The notes below the pieces were generated by a model. That model did no database searches and was not told where the DNA came from. It worked only from the letters and a program-made list of their open reading frames with translations. Of a DNA stretch of 14,972 nucleotides, positions 1-7,144 are shown piece by piece. The stretch comes from Spirochaetota bacterium (GTDB taxonomy: Bacteria; Spirochaetota; UBA12135; COTS27). The stretch spans positions 1-14,972 of the forward strand of contig JAUXHF010000014.1 of NCBI GenBank assembly GCA_030621685.1, written 5' to 3'. The position numbers and the translations under genes were made by a program. Each line of letters opens with the position of its first letter. Position 1 is the stretch's first letter.

Positions 1-349
1 TTTTAAACAGGGAAAACCAGAATTTCCATGTTTTTTCATAAATTTTCTGTTAAAATATTTCTAAAAAATACGAAAACTACTCTTTTTTTCTTAGAAAATG
101 CTTTAAAAGACAATATAGCAGAACATGTCAATGATAAAATATTTTTACAGAAACATAACACTCTTTGAAAATAAACTTTAGTCTTAGTAAAAACATAGCA
201 GCTTCTCTTTTAAAGCTGGCCTAGCAAGATAAATGGGCCAGGCAAAATAATCAGCAAGACCAAGTAAGCGTTCTAAAAAATATAGTATAATTCTACTACT
301 TGAAAACGCCCTTTCCTACGCAGAAAAACTCTCTTGCAGCCGACTAAGC
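1..349. other. AT-rich intergenic leader upstream of the tandem ligase gene
   Basis: No gene with recognisable features. A 46-codon ATG ORF at 28-168 (+) is Lys/Phe/Asn-rich, lacks a ribosome binding site and resembles translated AT-rich spacer. A perfect TATAAT lies at 286-291 (+), 59 bases before the ligase start, but no good -35 hexamer sits 16-18 bases upstream, so it is only a possible -10 box. A 6-bp inverted repeat CTGGCC/GGCCAG (216-221, 236-241) with a 14-base loop is too weak to call a terminator. Confidence 0.5.
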
Positions 350-3019
350 ATGTCAGCTAATCCCAAACAATTACAGCTCGCTATTTTTTTTGGCGGGCCA
401 TCAAATGAGCGGAATATCTCCTTAGATACAGCGCGTAACTTCTTTGATTCCATCCGCTACTTTTTTCAAGAACGTCATATTCATTTAATTTTTATTTCTA
501 AAACACAGGCCTTCTATAGGCTTTCGCCTACCTTCATTTACTCTAATACCATTGAGGATTTTGAGGCTAGCCTTACGAGCAAGCTTACTTTCAAGGCCAT
601 TGAAAAACTCTTTAACACAATAGACATTTTCATACCGCTTATCCATGGAAGCTTTGGTGAAGATGGCCAGCTAAGCCATCTTATAAGAAAAGCGGGACGA
701 AAAAGCATTTTAGGCTCTGGCAAAACAGCCTTAGCCCTTACTTTCAACAAGCATAAAACAAAGCAATCAATGAGGCAAGCCGGCTTCTTAGTAGCAAAAG
801 AGCTGCTGGTAGATAAAAAACTTTGGCAACAAAAAAACCTTGCTTTTAAGAAAGAAATTTTCAAGCAAGCCACCACGAAACTTTGTCTATCTGGTAAAAA
901 AAAAATAATTGTAAAGCCCAATACCGGCGGCTCATCCGATGGGGTTAGCTTACTTAACACAAAGGCTTTCCCAGAATTTGATGCTGCCATGCACAAATGC
1001 TTTAGGTACTCAAGCTCTGCTTTAATAGAGGAATATATACAGGGCAAAGAATTTTCTATCATTCTTACAGAGGATTCAAAAGGAAAGGCCTTAGCCTTTC
1101 CTGCTACAGAGATTAAACTCCAGAAAAAACAAGGCGAGAAAGAGCTTATTTACTCTCGGCAAAAAAAATATATGCCAGAAAGCGGCGTTCGCCACACTAC
1201 GCCAGCAGATTTTCCTTTAAAGAAACTGCGTGAAATTTCTAGGCAAGCCGAGCAGCTTTTTCGGAATTTCAAACTGGAAGATTGGGCTAGGCTAGACGGT
1301 TTTCTTAGGCCAAATGGCGAAATAATCTGGAACGAAATTAACGGCATTCCCGGCTACGGTCAAGATGGCCTTATTTTCCAACAGAGTATAGTATTAGGAT
1401 TACATGCCTGGCAGCTTTCTCTGCATCTACTTTCGCTGGCTTGGGCTAAGGAATCTAAGCCGGGCAAACAAAAAACTCTGCCTATCAAAACTCTAGAATT
1501 CAATACACACCAGCTTCAAAACAAAGATAGCAAAAATGTTAGTAAACAAGCAGCAAAGCCTTCAATAAAAACCATAGCTGTGTTAGGCGGCGGCGAAAGC
1601 GCCGAACGTCAAGTTTCTAGAATGAGCTGGTTTAACGTCCTTGAAAAATTGCAGAATCAAGATAAATATAAGCTCTTAGCTCTCTTTATGGATACCAAGA
1701 AACAAATCTGGCATATCCCTCGAATCTTAAGCTTCCTGCATACCAGTGAGGAGATAGAAGATTTCTTGTATAAACCAGAGCGGCTTAAGAAAATACGCTT
1801 GTATATTAAACATTTCTATAGCGAAAGAAACCCTTCATTTCTAGGCTCAGAGGCAAATAGCTCTCCAGAAGAGATCTTCCAGCCTTACATCATTCCCTTC
1901 CGAAAACTGCGAGAAATAAGCATTCCCCATGGCAAAAGTTATACTCTGGATTTTCTTTTCATAGCCTTGCATGGCGGAATCGGAGAGAACGGAGATTTGC
2001 AAAAAAAACTTGAGAATCTTTCCCTGCCCTATAACGGATCGGATGCCAAAACCTCACGGATGTTAAACGACAAATTCCTAGCGCAACAATCTTTTGCCAA
2101 AGCCAAGATACACGGGATGCAGGGCATTCGCTCGCTCAGCCTCTCTTTAAAAGAAATAGAGAAAAAAATAATAAGCTATGGCATCAATCAAAGAAATCTA
2201 ACTCGGTTAAAAAACACCATCAGAGTAAGCTTTGATGCCTTCTGCCGCCAAGAGCCTAAGCTTTTACAGGAATTTCAGCATGCCAGCCGACATTTTTTTC
2301 AGGCTATAAAAAGCCAGCTTGACAGCCCTAAGGGAGTTGTCATAAAACCCAGAAGAGATGGAAGCTCTGTAGGGGTATGGATTTTCAAAGATATTCCTGA
2401 GCCTTCTCATACAAGCCGGCAGGTAAGCGAAGCGAGCGAGCTTTTTAGCTTGAGCCTATATACACTTTCGGCCTTAGCAGGCCTGCAACGAATACCCTAC
2501 TCTCTTTTTTCGCCGACCAGCAATATTGAAGAAGGCGAGCGCTGGTTGGAGATGCCTATGCACTTGCCCGCCAAGCAAGAAAATTGCTTCGTCTTTGAAG
2601 AGTTTATCGGCGGCGCCGATACATTTGAGCTTACCTTAGGCATAGTCGAAAAAAAGGGCAAGCTTTCTGCCTTGCTCCCTTCAAAAGTGCTGGCATCAGA
2701 TAGAGTTCTCTCTTTAGATGAAAAATTCCATAAAGGCATGGGCACCAATGTAACACCGCCTAAAGAATTTTCAGTACAACAAATTCTTTCTATTCAAAAA
2801 CGAGTCGAAAAACTAGCTAAAAGCCTAAACCTTCGCCATTATGCACGCATCGATCTTTTCTATAACCAAAAACAAGATACTCTCTATCCCATTGAGGTAA
2901 ACACCCTTCCCGCCTTAACAGCAGCCACCGTTCTCTACACCCAAGCCTTGCTTACAAAATCCTTTCAAAAAAAACCTACAGATTTCTTAAGCCATATCAT
3001 TGAAATAGGCCTGCTCTAA
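350..3019 (+). CDS. Tandem (two-module) D-alanine--D-alanine ligase-type ATP-grasp protein
   Basis: The 889-residue protein carries two complete Ddl-like modules; a normal Ddl is 300-370 residues. Ddl joins two D-Ala (or D-Ala and D-X) using ATP in the cytoplasm, for the peptidoglycan stem peptide. Module 1 (about 8-365): GGPSNER (E20), HGSFGEDG (99-106), KPNTGGSSDG (189-198), EEYIQGKEF (227-235), K273-Y274, ARLD (313-316), NEINGIPG (328-335). Module 2 (about 407-870): GGGESAER (413-420), HGGIGENG (541-548), KPRRDGSSVG (666-675), EEFIGG (750-755), K792-F793, ARID (832-835), EVNTLPALT (849-857). Both keep the catalytic Lys, Ser and Glu/Asn positions. Module 2 has about 100 extra residues in loops (roughly 590-655 and 680-745). 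The spacing from KY/KF to the Arg of AR(L/I)D is 40 residues in both modules and 39 in E. coli DdlB, so the Tyr216-equivalent assignment looks sound. ATG at 350 is the only sensible start; no Shine-Dalgarno is evident. Actual substrates are not known. Confidence 0.9.
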   Translation: MSANPKQLQLAIFFGGPSNERNISLDTARNFFDSIRYFFQERHIHLIFISKTQAFYRLSPTFIYSNTIEDFEASLTSKLTFKAIEKLFNTIDIFIPLIHGSFGEDGQLSHLIRKAGRKSILGSGKTALALTFNKHKTKQSMRQAGFLVAKELLVDKKLWQQKNLAFKKEIFKQATTKLCLSGKKKIIVKPNTGGSSDGVSLLNTKAFPEFDAAMHKCFRYSSSALIEEYIQGKEFSIILTEDSKGKALAFPATEIKLQKKQGEKELIYSRQKKYMPESGVRHTTPADFPLKKLREISRQAEQLFRNFKLEDWARLDGFLRPNGEIIWNEINGIPGYGQDGLIFQQSIVLGLHAWQLSLHLLSLAWAKESKPGKQKTLPIKTLEFNTHQLQNKDSKNVSKQAAKPSIKTIAVLGGGESAERQVSRMSWFNVLEKLQNQDKYKLLALFMDTKKQIWHIPRILSFLHTSEEIEDFLYKPERLKKIRLYIKHFYSERNPSFLGSEANSSPEEIFQPYIIPFRKLREISIPHGKSYTLDFLFIALHGGIGENGDLQKKLENLSLPYNGSDAKTSRMLNDKFLAQQSFAKAKIHGMQGIRSLSLSLKEIEKKIISYGINQRNLTRLKNTIRVSFDAFCRQEPKLLQEFQHASRHFFQAIKSQLDSPKGVVIKPRRDGSSVGVWIFKDIPEPSHTSRQVSEASELFSLSLYTLSALAGLQRIPYSLFSPTSNIEEGERWLEMPMHLPAKQENCFVFEEFIGGADTFELTLGIVEKKGKLSALLPSKVLASDRVLSLDEKFHKGMGTNVTPPKEFSVQQILSIQKRVEKLAKSLNLRHYARIDLFYNQKQDTLYPIEVNTLPALTAATVLYTQALLTKSFQKKPTDFLSHIIEIGLL

Positions 3020-3025
3020 AAGTAC

Positions 3026-3403
3026 CTAGCGCCTAGCGCGCCATGCTTGGCTTCGAAACAAAGTGAAAGTGCTTCTGCCCAAGTAAGGCAGAACATTTTC
3101 TTTGCTTACAGAGATTTCTGTTTTCTCCACTTGCTGATACGACAAACATAGCTGGCTCAATTTTTCGGCTAAGCTTTCTAGCAGCAAAAGGTGTTCTTGT
3201 TCGGCTAAGGTTTTAAGCCTAGCGTAGAAACTTTCATAATCTAGCGTTGCTTCAAGGCTAGGGTTTAAGACGGCTTTCTTCGTTAGCTGGGGAAGCCAAG
3301 ATAGCTTTATAGTTATAACAACTTTCTGCTTCCGTACTTTTTCATGCTGGTGAATTCCAATATGAAGAAAAAGCACGATATCTTCAAGAGTAAGAACATC
3401 CAT
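3026..3403 (-). CDS. folB: Dihydroneopterin aldolase (FolB)
   Basis: A 125-residue protein of the FolB family, which cleaves 7,8-dihydroneopterin to 6-hydroxymethyl-7,8-dihydropterin in folate synthesis, usually as an octamer. It opens with the family pattern LEDIVLFLHIGIHQHE. The conserved residues are present: E21 after the GI motif, Y56 in LDYESF, E76 in LLESLAE and K101 in SVSKENV, matching the known catalytic Glu/Tyr/Glu/Lys set. The frame extends to a GTG at 3421, but the ATG at 3403 places the first residues exactly as in FolB proteins, so I prefer it; neither start has a good Shine-Dalgarno. It follows the GreA-extension gene by about 40 bases and is probably cotranscribed with it. 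Its stop is six bases from that of the convergent ligase gene. No other folate gene is in the window. Confidence 0.88.
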   Translation of the reverse strand: MDVLTLEDIVLFLHIGIHQHEKVRKQKVVITIKLSWLPQLTKKAVLNPSLEATLDYESFYARLKTLAEQEHLLLLESLAEKLSQLCLSYQQVEKTEISVSKENVLPYLGRSTFTLFRSQAWRARR

Positions 3404-3445
3404 GAAAAGTATGCAAAACACAGGCTAAGAAAATAAAGAAGCCCG

Positions 3446-5680
3446 TTAATCCCTGCGATGTTTTTCGTGAAGCGCCCTAATTTCAACCTTAAAATCTTCA
3501 TTTAAAAAAGCTTGCTTTTCGAGCTCTTGGAAAATAGCTTCTTTATATTTCATGGTGGCAGGATTCGAAGAGTTAAGAAAATCAATGAGGAAGCGCTCAT
3601 CAAAGAGCAAGCTATTGATTGAATAAAAAAGCCGCTTCGAATCTGAAATATCTTTAGAAATACTGATGAGCCTGTTTAGCTCGGCTAAGAGCTTAACCAG
3701 TTTGAAAAAAAGCTCGCCGCGTAGTTCGTTTTTTTTCAGCACATTAGCCAGCAGCAAATGCCGACCCGCCACAAAGAAGCCCTCGATATTCTCCAAGTAG
3801 TTCTCGGCAACACGCAAAAAGATATTCATCATAATCCCTTGATGATTACGCTTGTCTAAGAAGTGAAAGACATACTCTATATTCACTGGGGCCTTCGTGA
3901 GAAAGAGAGCTTCTATCTCCTTAGCAAAATCTTTTTTTTCAAAACATGCCTCCATATTCAGCAAGAGCATGTGCCGAAATTGTTGGAAATTGCAAAATTG
4001 ATAGGCATCAGCAAGGTTTTCTACAGAGTATAATTGTTTAAATGTTTTAAGAATAAGCTCTGAATCAGGCTTGCCTTGAATGATAGAAATATGTTGTTTA
4101 AACACTAGCAAGAGCATAGCATATTTGCTTTGTTCTTGCATAAGAGCCTCTATATCTTTTTGCATGTGACGCAGCACTTGCGGGTCTAGCGTTGATATTT
4201 GAATGAAGTAAGATTCAATAATGCGAATCTTCTCTTCGCTCTTGGTGGTTTTTTTCAAAGAGTCTATGGTGCGCGTATGTAAGTCAAAGCCTTTTTCTAC
4301 AAGCCCATACGTTTTCCCATCATACTCAAACTCATTAGCCAAATTAAAAAGAGTTTTCATAGACTTCCAAAGCTTACTCCAAGATTCTTCGTCAGCTATT
4401 TTCGGCACAAGCAGATCATGAATTTCTTTTTGCGTAGCCAAATGCCCGATGGTGAGCAGGGTATGTCTAAGAAAATCGCTTTCATCGCCCGCCAGCAACT
4501 CTGCTAGCTTTTCTGGATGAAAGGCCTTTAGCGCTAAAAGATGTTTTTCATAACAAAGCTCTAAGGAGTTAAAAGCAATGCTTAAGGACATGTGATGGTT
4601 TTTCTTTTCTTGAAAGTCGACAACGAGTTTAGCCTCGGTAGCTACGCTGGGCAAGGCTGTTTTTTCTTTGCGCATGAATTCTTGAATCATGCCCAGCCCG
4701 AAACTTTGATGCCTCACAAATTTCCCTTTTTCAAAGCAGATATATTTTTCGAAAACATGAATTTGCGAGAGTATCACTTGGGCTGTTTGTGACTTTTTCG
4801 GGTTCTTCACCATTTTCAATAAGCCCGAAAGGCTTAAGAAGTCATTGAGGTACACATGTTCTTCATAGATTTCTCTATAGGCTTTAAGCAGCAAGAAGAG
4901 CTGAGAAAAAGGGATGACATCGCTACGCAAACAAGCCTTTATTATTTTTACAATTGCTTTTCTGCCAGCCATAGAATGTTCTTGATTCTTAATAAGCATA
5001 GAGAACATGCTGTGTTTCTGCTCGGGAAGCACATGGCTAACAAGGCGCTTCAGCCAGCTTAGGTGGAAATCCACATCTTTGGGAGTAAGCAGAATCAGTC
5101 GTTTCCAGCAATCGGCAGCCTCGCCAAAATCGCTTATTTCAAAACTTCTTATCAGGGCTATTTCATAATAGGTAGTGGCCTCGGTAATATTTGTTTTTTC
5201 TAAGAGCCTAGCTATTTTCTTAGGGATGGCCACATCTTTGCGGTTGCGCGGAATGAAACGTTTAAGCAGCGCTATAACCTTTTCGTTTTCTCCATTTTTT
5301 TCATAATAACTTATCAGCGTAGTAAGCGCCAATATCGATTCAAATTTCTCTAAGAACATCTCGCATACAGCATGGATAAGTTTTGTTTTTCCATTGTTAG
5401 CAAGGTATTGCAGGAAGAGGCCAAAATTCAGATCATCGGACTGCCCTTGAGCATAAGCTAGTATGCTCAAAAAATAATGCACAACGGGCAAGGAAATTTT
5501 ATTATTTTCGCCGAAAGCCTTAAGCATGCCTATCGCTTCATCTTGGCTGTCGTCTGCTAAAATTTCAGCCGCTCTGGCGTTCATTTCTCGAAGGTCACGA
5601 ATTTGCAAATCGGCTACCTTAGAGCTTAATATTTTTAGCTGTTCTAAATCGGTTTCTAAATTTTTAAGTGAAGCTTTCAT
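3446..5680 (-). CDS. GreA N-terminal-extension protein lacking the GreA domain
   Basis: 744 residues, mostly helical. Spirochaetes (and chlamydiae) have an enlarged GreA transcript-cleavage factor with a long helical N-terminal extension, a KOW-like segment, and GreA proper at the C-terminus. This protein matches the extension: residues 316-370 (FEKGKFVRHQSFGLGMIQEF, then VVDFQEKK and NHHMSLSIAFNSLE) correspond to the KOW-like part and the conserved H-M-S-L block, followed by helical repeats. It ends at residue 744 (ALHEKHRRD) where the GreA coiled coil with its G-D-x-x-E-N-A-E-Y signature would be expected. No GreA sequence follows in any frame, because folB begins within 45 bases. Thus the RNA-cleavage module is absent, by loss or by splitting to another locus. 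The ATG at 5680 overlaps the upstream gene by 17 bases, suggesting translational coupling. The role without the Gre domain is unknown; contact with RNA polymerase is speculative. Confidence 0.72.
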   Translation of the reverse strand: MKASLKNLETDLEQLKILSSKVADLQIRDLREMNARAAEILADDSQDEAIGMLKAFGENNKISLPVVHYFLSILAYAQGQSDDLNFGLFLQYLANNGKTKLIHAVCEMFLEKFESILALTTLISYYEKNGENEKVIALLKRFIPRNRKDVAIPKKIARLLEKTNITEATTYYEIALIRSFEISDFGEAADCWKRLILLTPKDVDFHLSWLKRLVSHVLPEQKHSMFSMLIKNQEHSMAGRKAIVKIIKACLRSDVIPFSQLFLLLKAYREIYEEHVYLNDFLSLSGLLKMVKNPKKSQTAQVILSQIHVFEKYICFEKGKFVRHQSFGLGMIQEFMRKEKTALPSVATEAKLVVDFQEKKNHHMSLSIAFNSLELCYEKHLLALKAFHPEKLAELLAGDESDFLRHTLLTIGHLATQKEIHDLLVPKIADEESWSKLWKSMKTLFNLANEFEYDGKTYGLVEKGFDLHTRTIDSLKKTTKSEEKIRIIESYFIQISTLDPQVLRHMQKDIEALMQEQSKYAMLLLVFKQHISIIQGKPDSELILKTFKQLYSVENLADAYQFCNFQQFRHMLLLNMEACFEKKDFAKEIEALFLTKAPVNIEYVFHFLDKRNHQGIMMNIFLRVAENYLENIEGFFVAGRHLLLANVLKKNELRGELFFKLVKLLAELNRLISISKDISDSKRLFYSINSLLFDERFLIDFLNSSNPATMKYKEAIFQELEKQAFLNEDFKVEIRALHEKHRRD

Positions 5681-6704
5681 AACGCTGCCGAGCAGATGAA
5701 TAAAAAAAAGAGCTTAATTGCTCTATGTTTTCTAGCAAGCCCCTAGCCTTTTTTTTCAATTCCATCTCATGTTTTTTTAATGTTGTGTCTTGTTGCTGTA
5801 AGAAATCAGGGCTTGCCTGTTTTTTCTTTTGAAAGTGATATTCTATCATATCTAAACAATAAAATATGGCGTAGAGCAACTTTGCTAGGGTATCAGGAGA
5901 ACTCTGCTGGTAGCGCTGAAAAGCTTCTTTACGTTCTTGAATAAGCGAAAAACAGGAAGCTAAGGAAAAGCTGTCATCACTACTTTCCACAGGAAAAAGG
6001 TTGTAAACGAGGGCATACAGCGGTAGCCAAGTGAGTATTTCATCGCCTCTAAAGCCTAAAGCATATAAGAAGTATTGCAGTCTACAAATTTCAGCACAGC
6101 GTATTTCGGCCATGCCCTCCTTAGACGAGAGCAGAAATGTTTTCTTAAACATACGCGAGGCTTCAAGTGGCTTTTTCAATAAAGCCAAAGTATCGGCCAT
6201 AAGCAGGTCTATAAAAATTTCTTTTGGCGATAGCTTTTTAGCAAAATGCAAGGTTTTCAAGGCATTTTCCGCCTCTCCCATGAACAGAAGTTCCTGCACT
6301 AAGCTCAATAAGCGTTCAATATTTTTATAATTTTGTTTCTCTAAGGCAAAACTGTAACAATCGATAATTCGCAGAAAGAAAAACTTCCGCAAGGCCGATA
6401 CAACCTCGGGCGCATGAATGGAGTAACGCAGCAAAAAGTCTTCAAACCTACTCCATTCGCTTTCAAGAAGCCCAGCACGCTGCATGCCCATGGGCGTATG
6501 GGCTATTGTATCTAATCTCATCATCCAAAACTTTACGGCTTTCATCGAGTCAAAAAATCTCTCTTCATCAACACTCTGCTCAGCCAATTTTTCTAAATAC
6601 GTATAAGCCGCCTGTAAATCTCCAGATTCTATCGCCTTTAAGCTGCTTTTCGAATCTTGATACCCTTCAAAGTCTTCTAAACTTAGTTGTCCATCATGAT
6701 ACAT
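5664..6704 (-). CDS. Hypothetical helical (TPR-like) protein, first gene of the GreA-extension operon
   Basis: I do not recognise this 346-residue protein as a named family. It is alpha-helical with no signal peptide or membrane segment. The middle (about residues 120-200) reads like degenerate TPR/helical-hairpin repeats: alternating Ala/Leu-rich helices, for example AENALKTLHFAKKLSP followed by IDLLMADTLALLKKPLEASR. The C-terminal 60 residues are rich in Gln/Lys/Glu and may form a coiled coil. The start is the ATG at 6704, preceded by a weak GAG-type ribosome site inside a small hairpin. The gene overlaps the start of the GreA-extension gene by 17 bases, so the two products are probably made together and may act together. 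Adaptor or scaffold function is only inferred. Confidence 0.7.
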   Translation of the reverse strand: MYHDGQLSLEDFEGYQDSKSSLKAIESGDLQAAYTYLEKLAEQSVDEERFFDSMKAVKFWMMRLDTIAHTPMGMQRAGLLESEWSRFEDFLLRYSIHAPEVVSALRKFFFLRIIDCYSFALEKQNYKNIERLLSLVQELLFMGEAENALKTLHFAKKLSPKEIFIDLLMADTLALLKKPLEASRMFKKTFLLSSKEGMAEIRCAEICRLQYFLYALGFRGDEILTWLPLYALVYNLFPVESSDDSFSLASCFSLIQERKEAFQRYQQSSPDTLAKLLYAIFYCLDMIEYHFQKKKQASPDFLQQQDTTLKKHEMELKKKARGLLENIEQLSSFFYSSARQRYESFT

Positions 6705-6720
6705 AACAGACTCTCTGTTA
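6704..6720 (-). promoter_or_regulatory. Hairpin covering the ribosome binding site of the 346-residue protein gene
   Basis: On the minus strand, TAACAGA-GAG-TCTGTTA forms a perfect 7-bp stem with a GAG triloop. The last A of the stem is the A of the ATG start codon. The only Shine-Dalgarno-like bases (GAGAG) lie in the loop and adjoining stem, so folding could limit translation initiation. The pairing is visible directly; regulation is inferred. Confidence 0.4.
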
Positions 6721-6743
6721 AATTGAAATTCTAAACCTTAAAA

Positions 6744-6779
6744 CTGTAAAAATATACGCTTTACAATTGATTTTTTGAA
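6744..6779 (-). promoter_or_regulatory. Candidate sigma70-type promoter of the 346-residue protein - GreA-extension - folB operon
   Basis: On the minus strand a TTCAAA hexamer (6779-6774, 4/6 match to TTGACA) is separated by exactly 17 bases from TATATT (6756-6751, 5/6 match to TATAAT). The start point would fall near 6744, leaving a leader of about 40 bases before the ATG at 6704. The match is moderate, but it is the best-spaced pair in the gap and is oriented into the operon. Confidence 0.45.
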
Positions 6780-6824
6780 GTGAATACTATTTATTTTAGT
6801 GGTTTTCCAAACCTATGCCAAATA

Positions 6825-6888
6825 TATGCTGCCGCTAATATATTCCGCTGTATGCTGCTGCTAATATCTTCCGCTGTATGCTGCTGCT
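6825..6888. repeat. 26-bp tandem repeat, about 2.5 copies
   Basis: Units at 6825-6850 and 6851-6876 begin TATGCTGC(C/T)GCTAATAT and end TTCCGCTG, differing at only two positions. A third partial copy begins at 6877 and diverges after TATGCTGCTGCT. The diverging sequence reads CTGCTTCATCG (6884-6894), 11 bases identical to the junction of the 27-bp repeat at 12369-12474, so the two arrays may be related. Confidence 0.85.
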
Positions 6889-7060
6889 TCATCGAAAAAG
6901 AAGTAAATTTAAAACATAGGTCAGTTAATGGGTAACAATAACTAGGTAAGCAAATAGCAATAACTGATATTTTAAGTATTTTCAAAATACGACAACTTTT
7001 GTTTATTTAATCTTTACTTAAAATACTGTAGCATTAAAAAGAAAAAAAATGTAGTTTTTT

Positions 7061-7098
7061 TATAAAAAAATGTACTAAGCAACATGCAAGTATTGCTT
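7061..7098 (-). terminator. Weak possible terminator downstream of the larA-like gene
   Basis: On the minus strand, about 50 bases after the stop codon, AAGCAA (7098-7093) pairs with TTGCTT (7082-7077) around a 10-base loop, and a run of seven T follows six bases later. The stem is short and AT-rich and the T run is not immediately adjacent, so this is marginal. Confidence 0.3.
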
Positions 7099-7144
7099 GA
7101 AAATAAATTTACTCTGAATTTAACAAGGAAATAAGGATGAAAAC

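Larger units (their letters stand above)
6705..7144. other. Intergenic region between the larA-like gene and the GreA-extension operon
   Basis: A 440-bp AT-rich gap. It contains the candidate operon promoter, the 26-bp tandem repeat (6825-6888), long A and T runs around 7025-7070, and a weak possible terminator of the larA-like gene. A 64-codon minus-strand ORF (6791-6985) runs through the 26-bp repeat; because the repeat unit is not a multiple of three and the ORF has no ribosome site or recognisable sequence, I do not call it a gene. Confidence 0.6.

Noticed and set aside
28..168. 46-codon plus-strand ATG ORF
   Set aside because: Lys/Phe/Asn-rich composition expected of AT-rich spacer, no Shine-Dalgarno, no recognisable motif.
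216..241. CTGGCC/GGCCAG inverted repeat as a terminator or riboswitch
   Set aside because: Only 6 bp with a 14-base loop and no T run; no riboswitch core is recognisable.
6791..6985. 64-codon minus-strand ORF in the gap before the GreA-extension operon
   Set aside because: It runs through a 26-bp repeat whose length is not a multiple of three, has no ribosome site and resembles no known protein.
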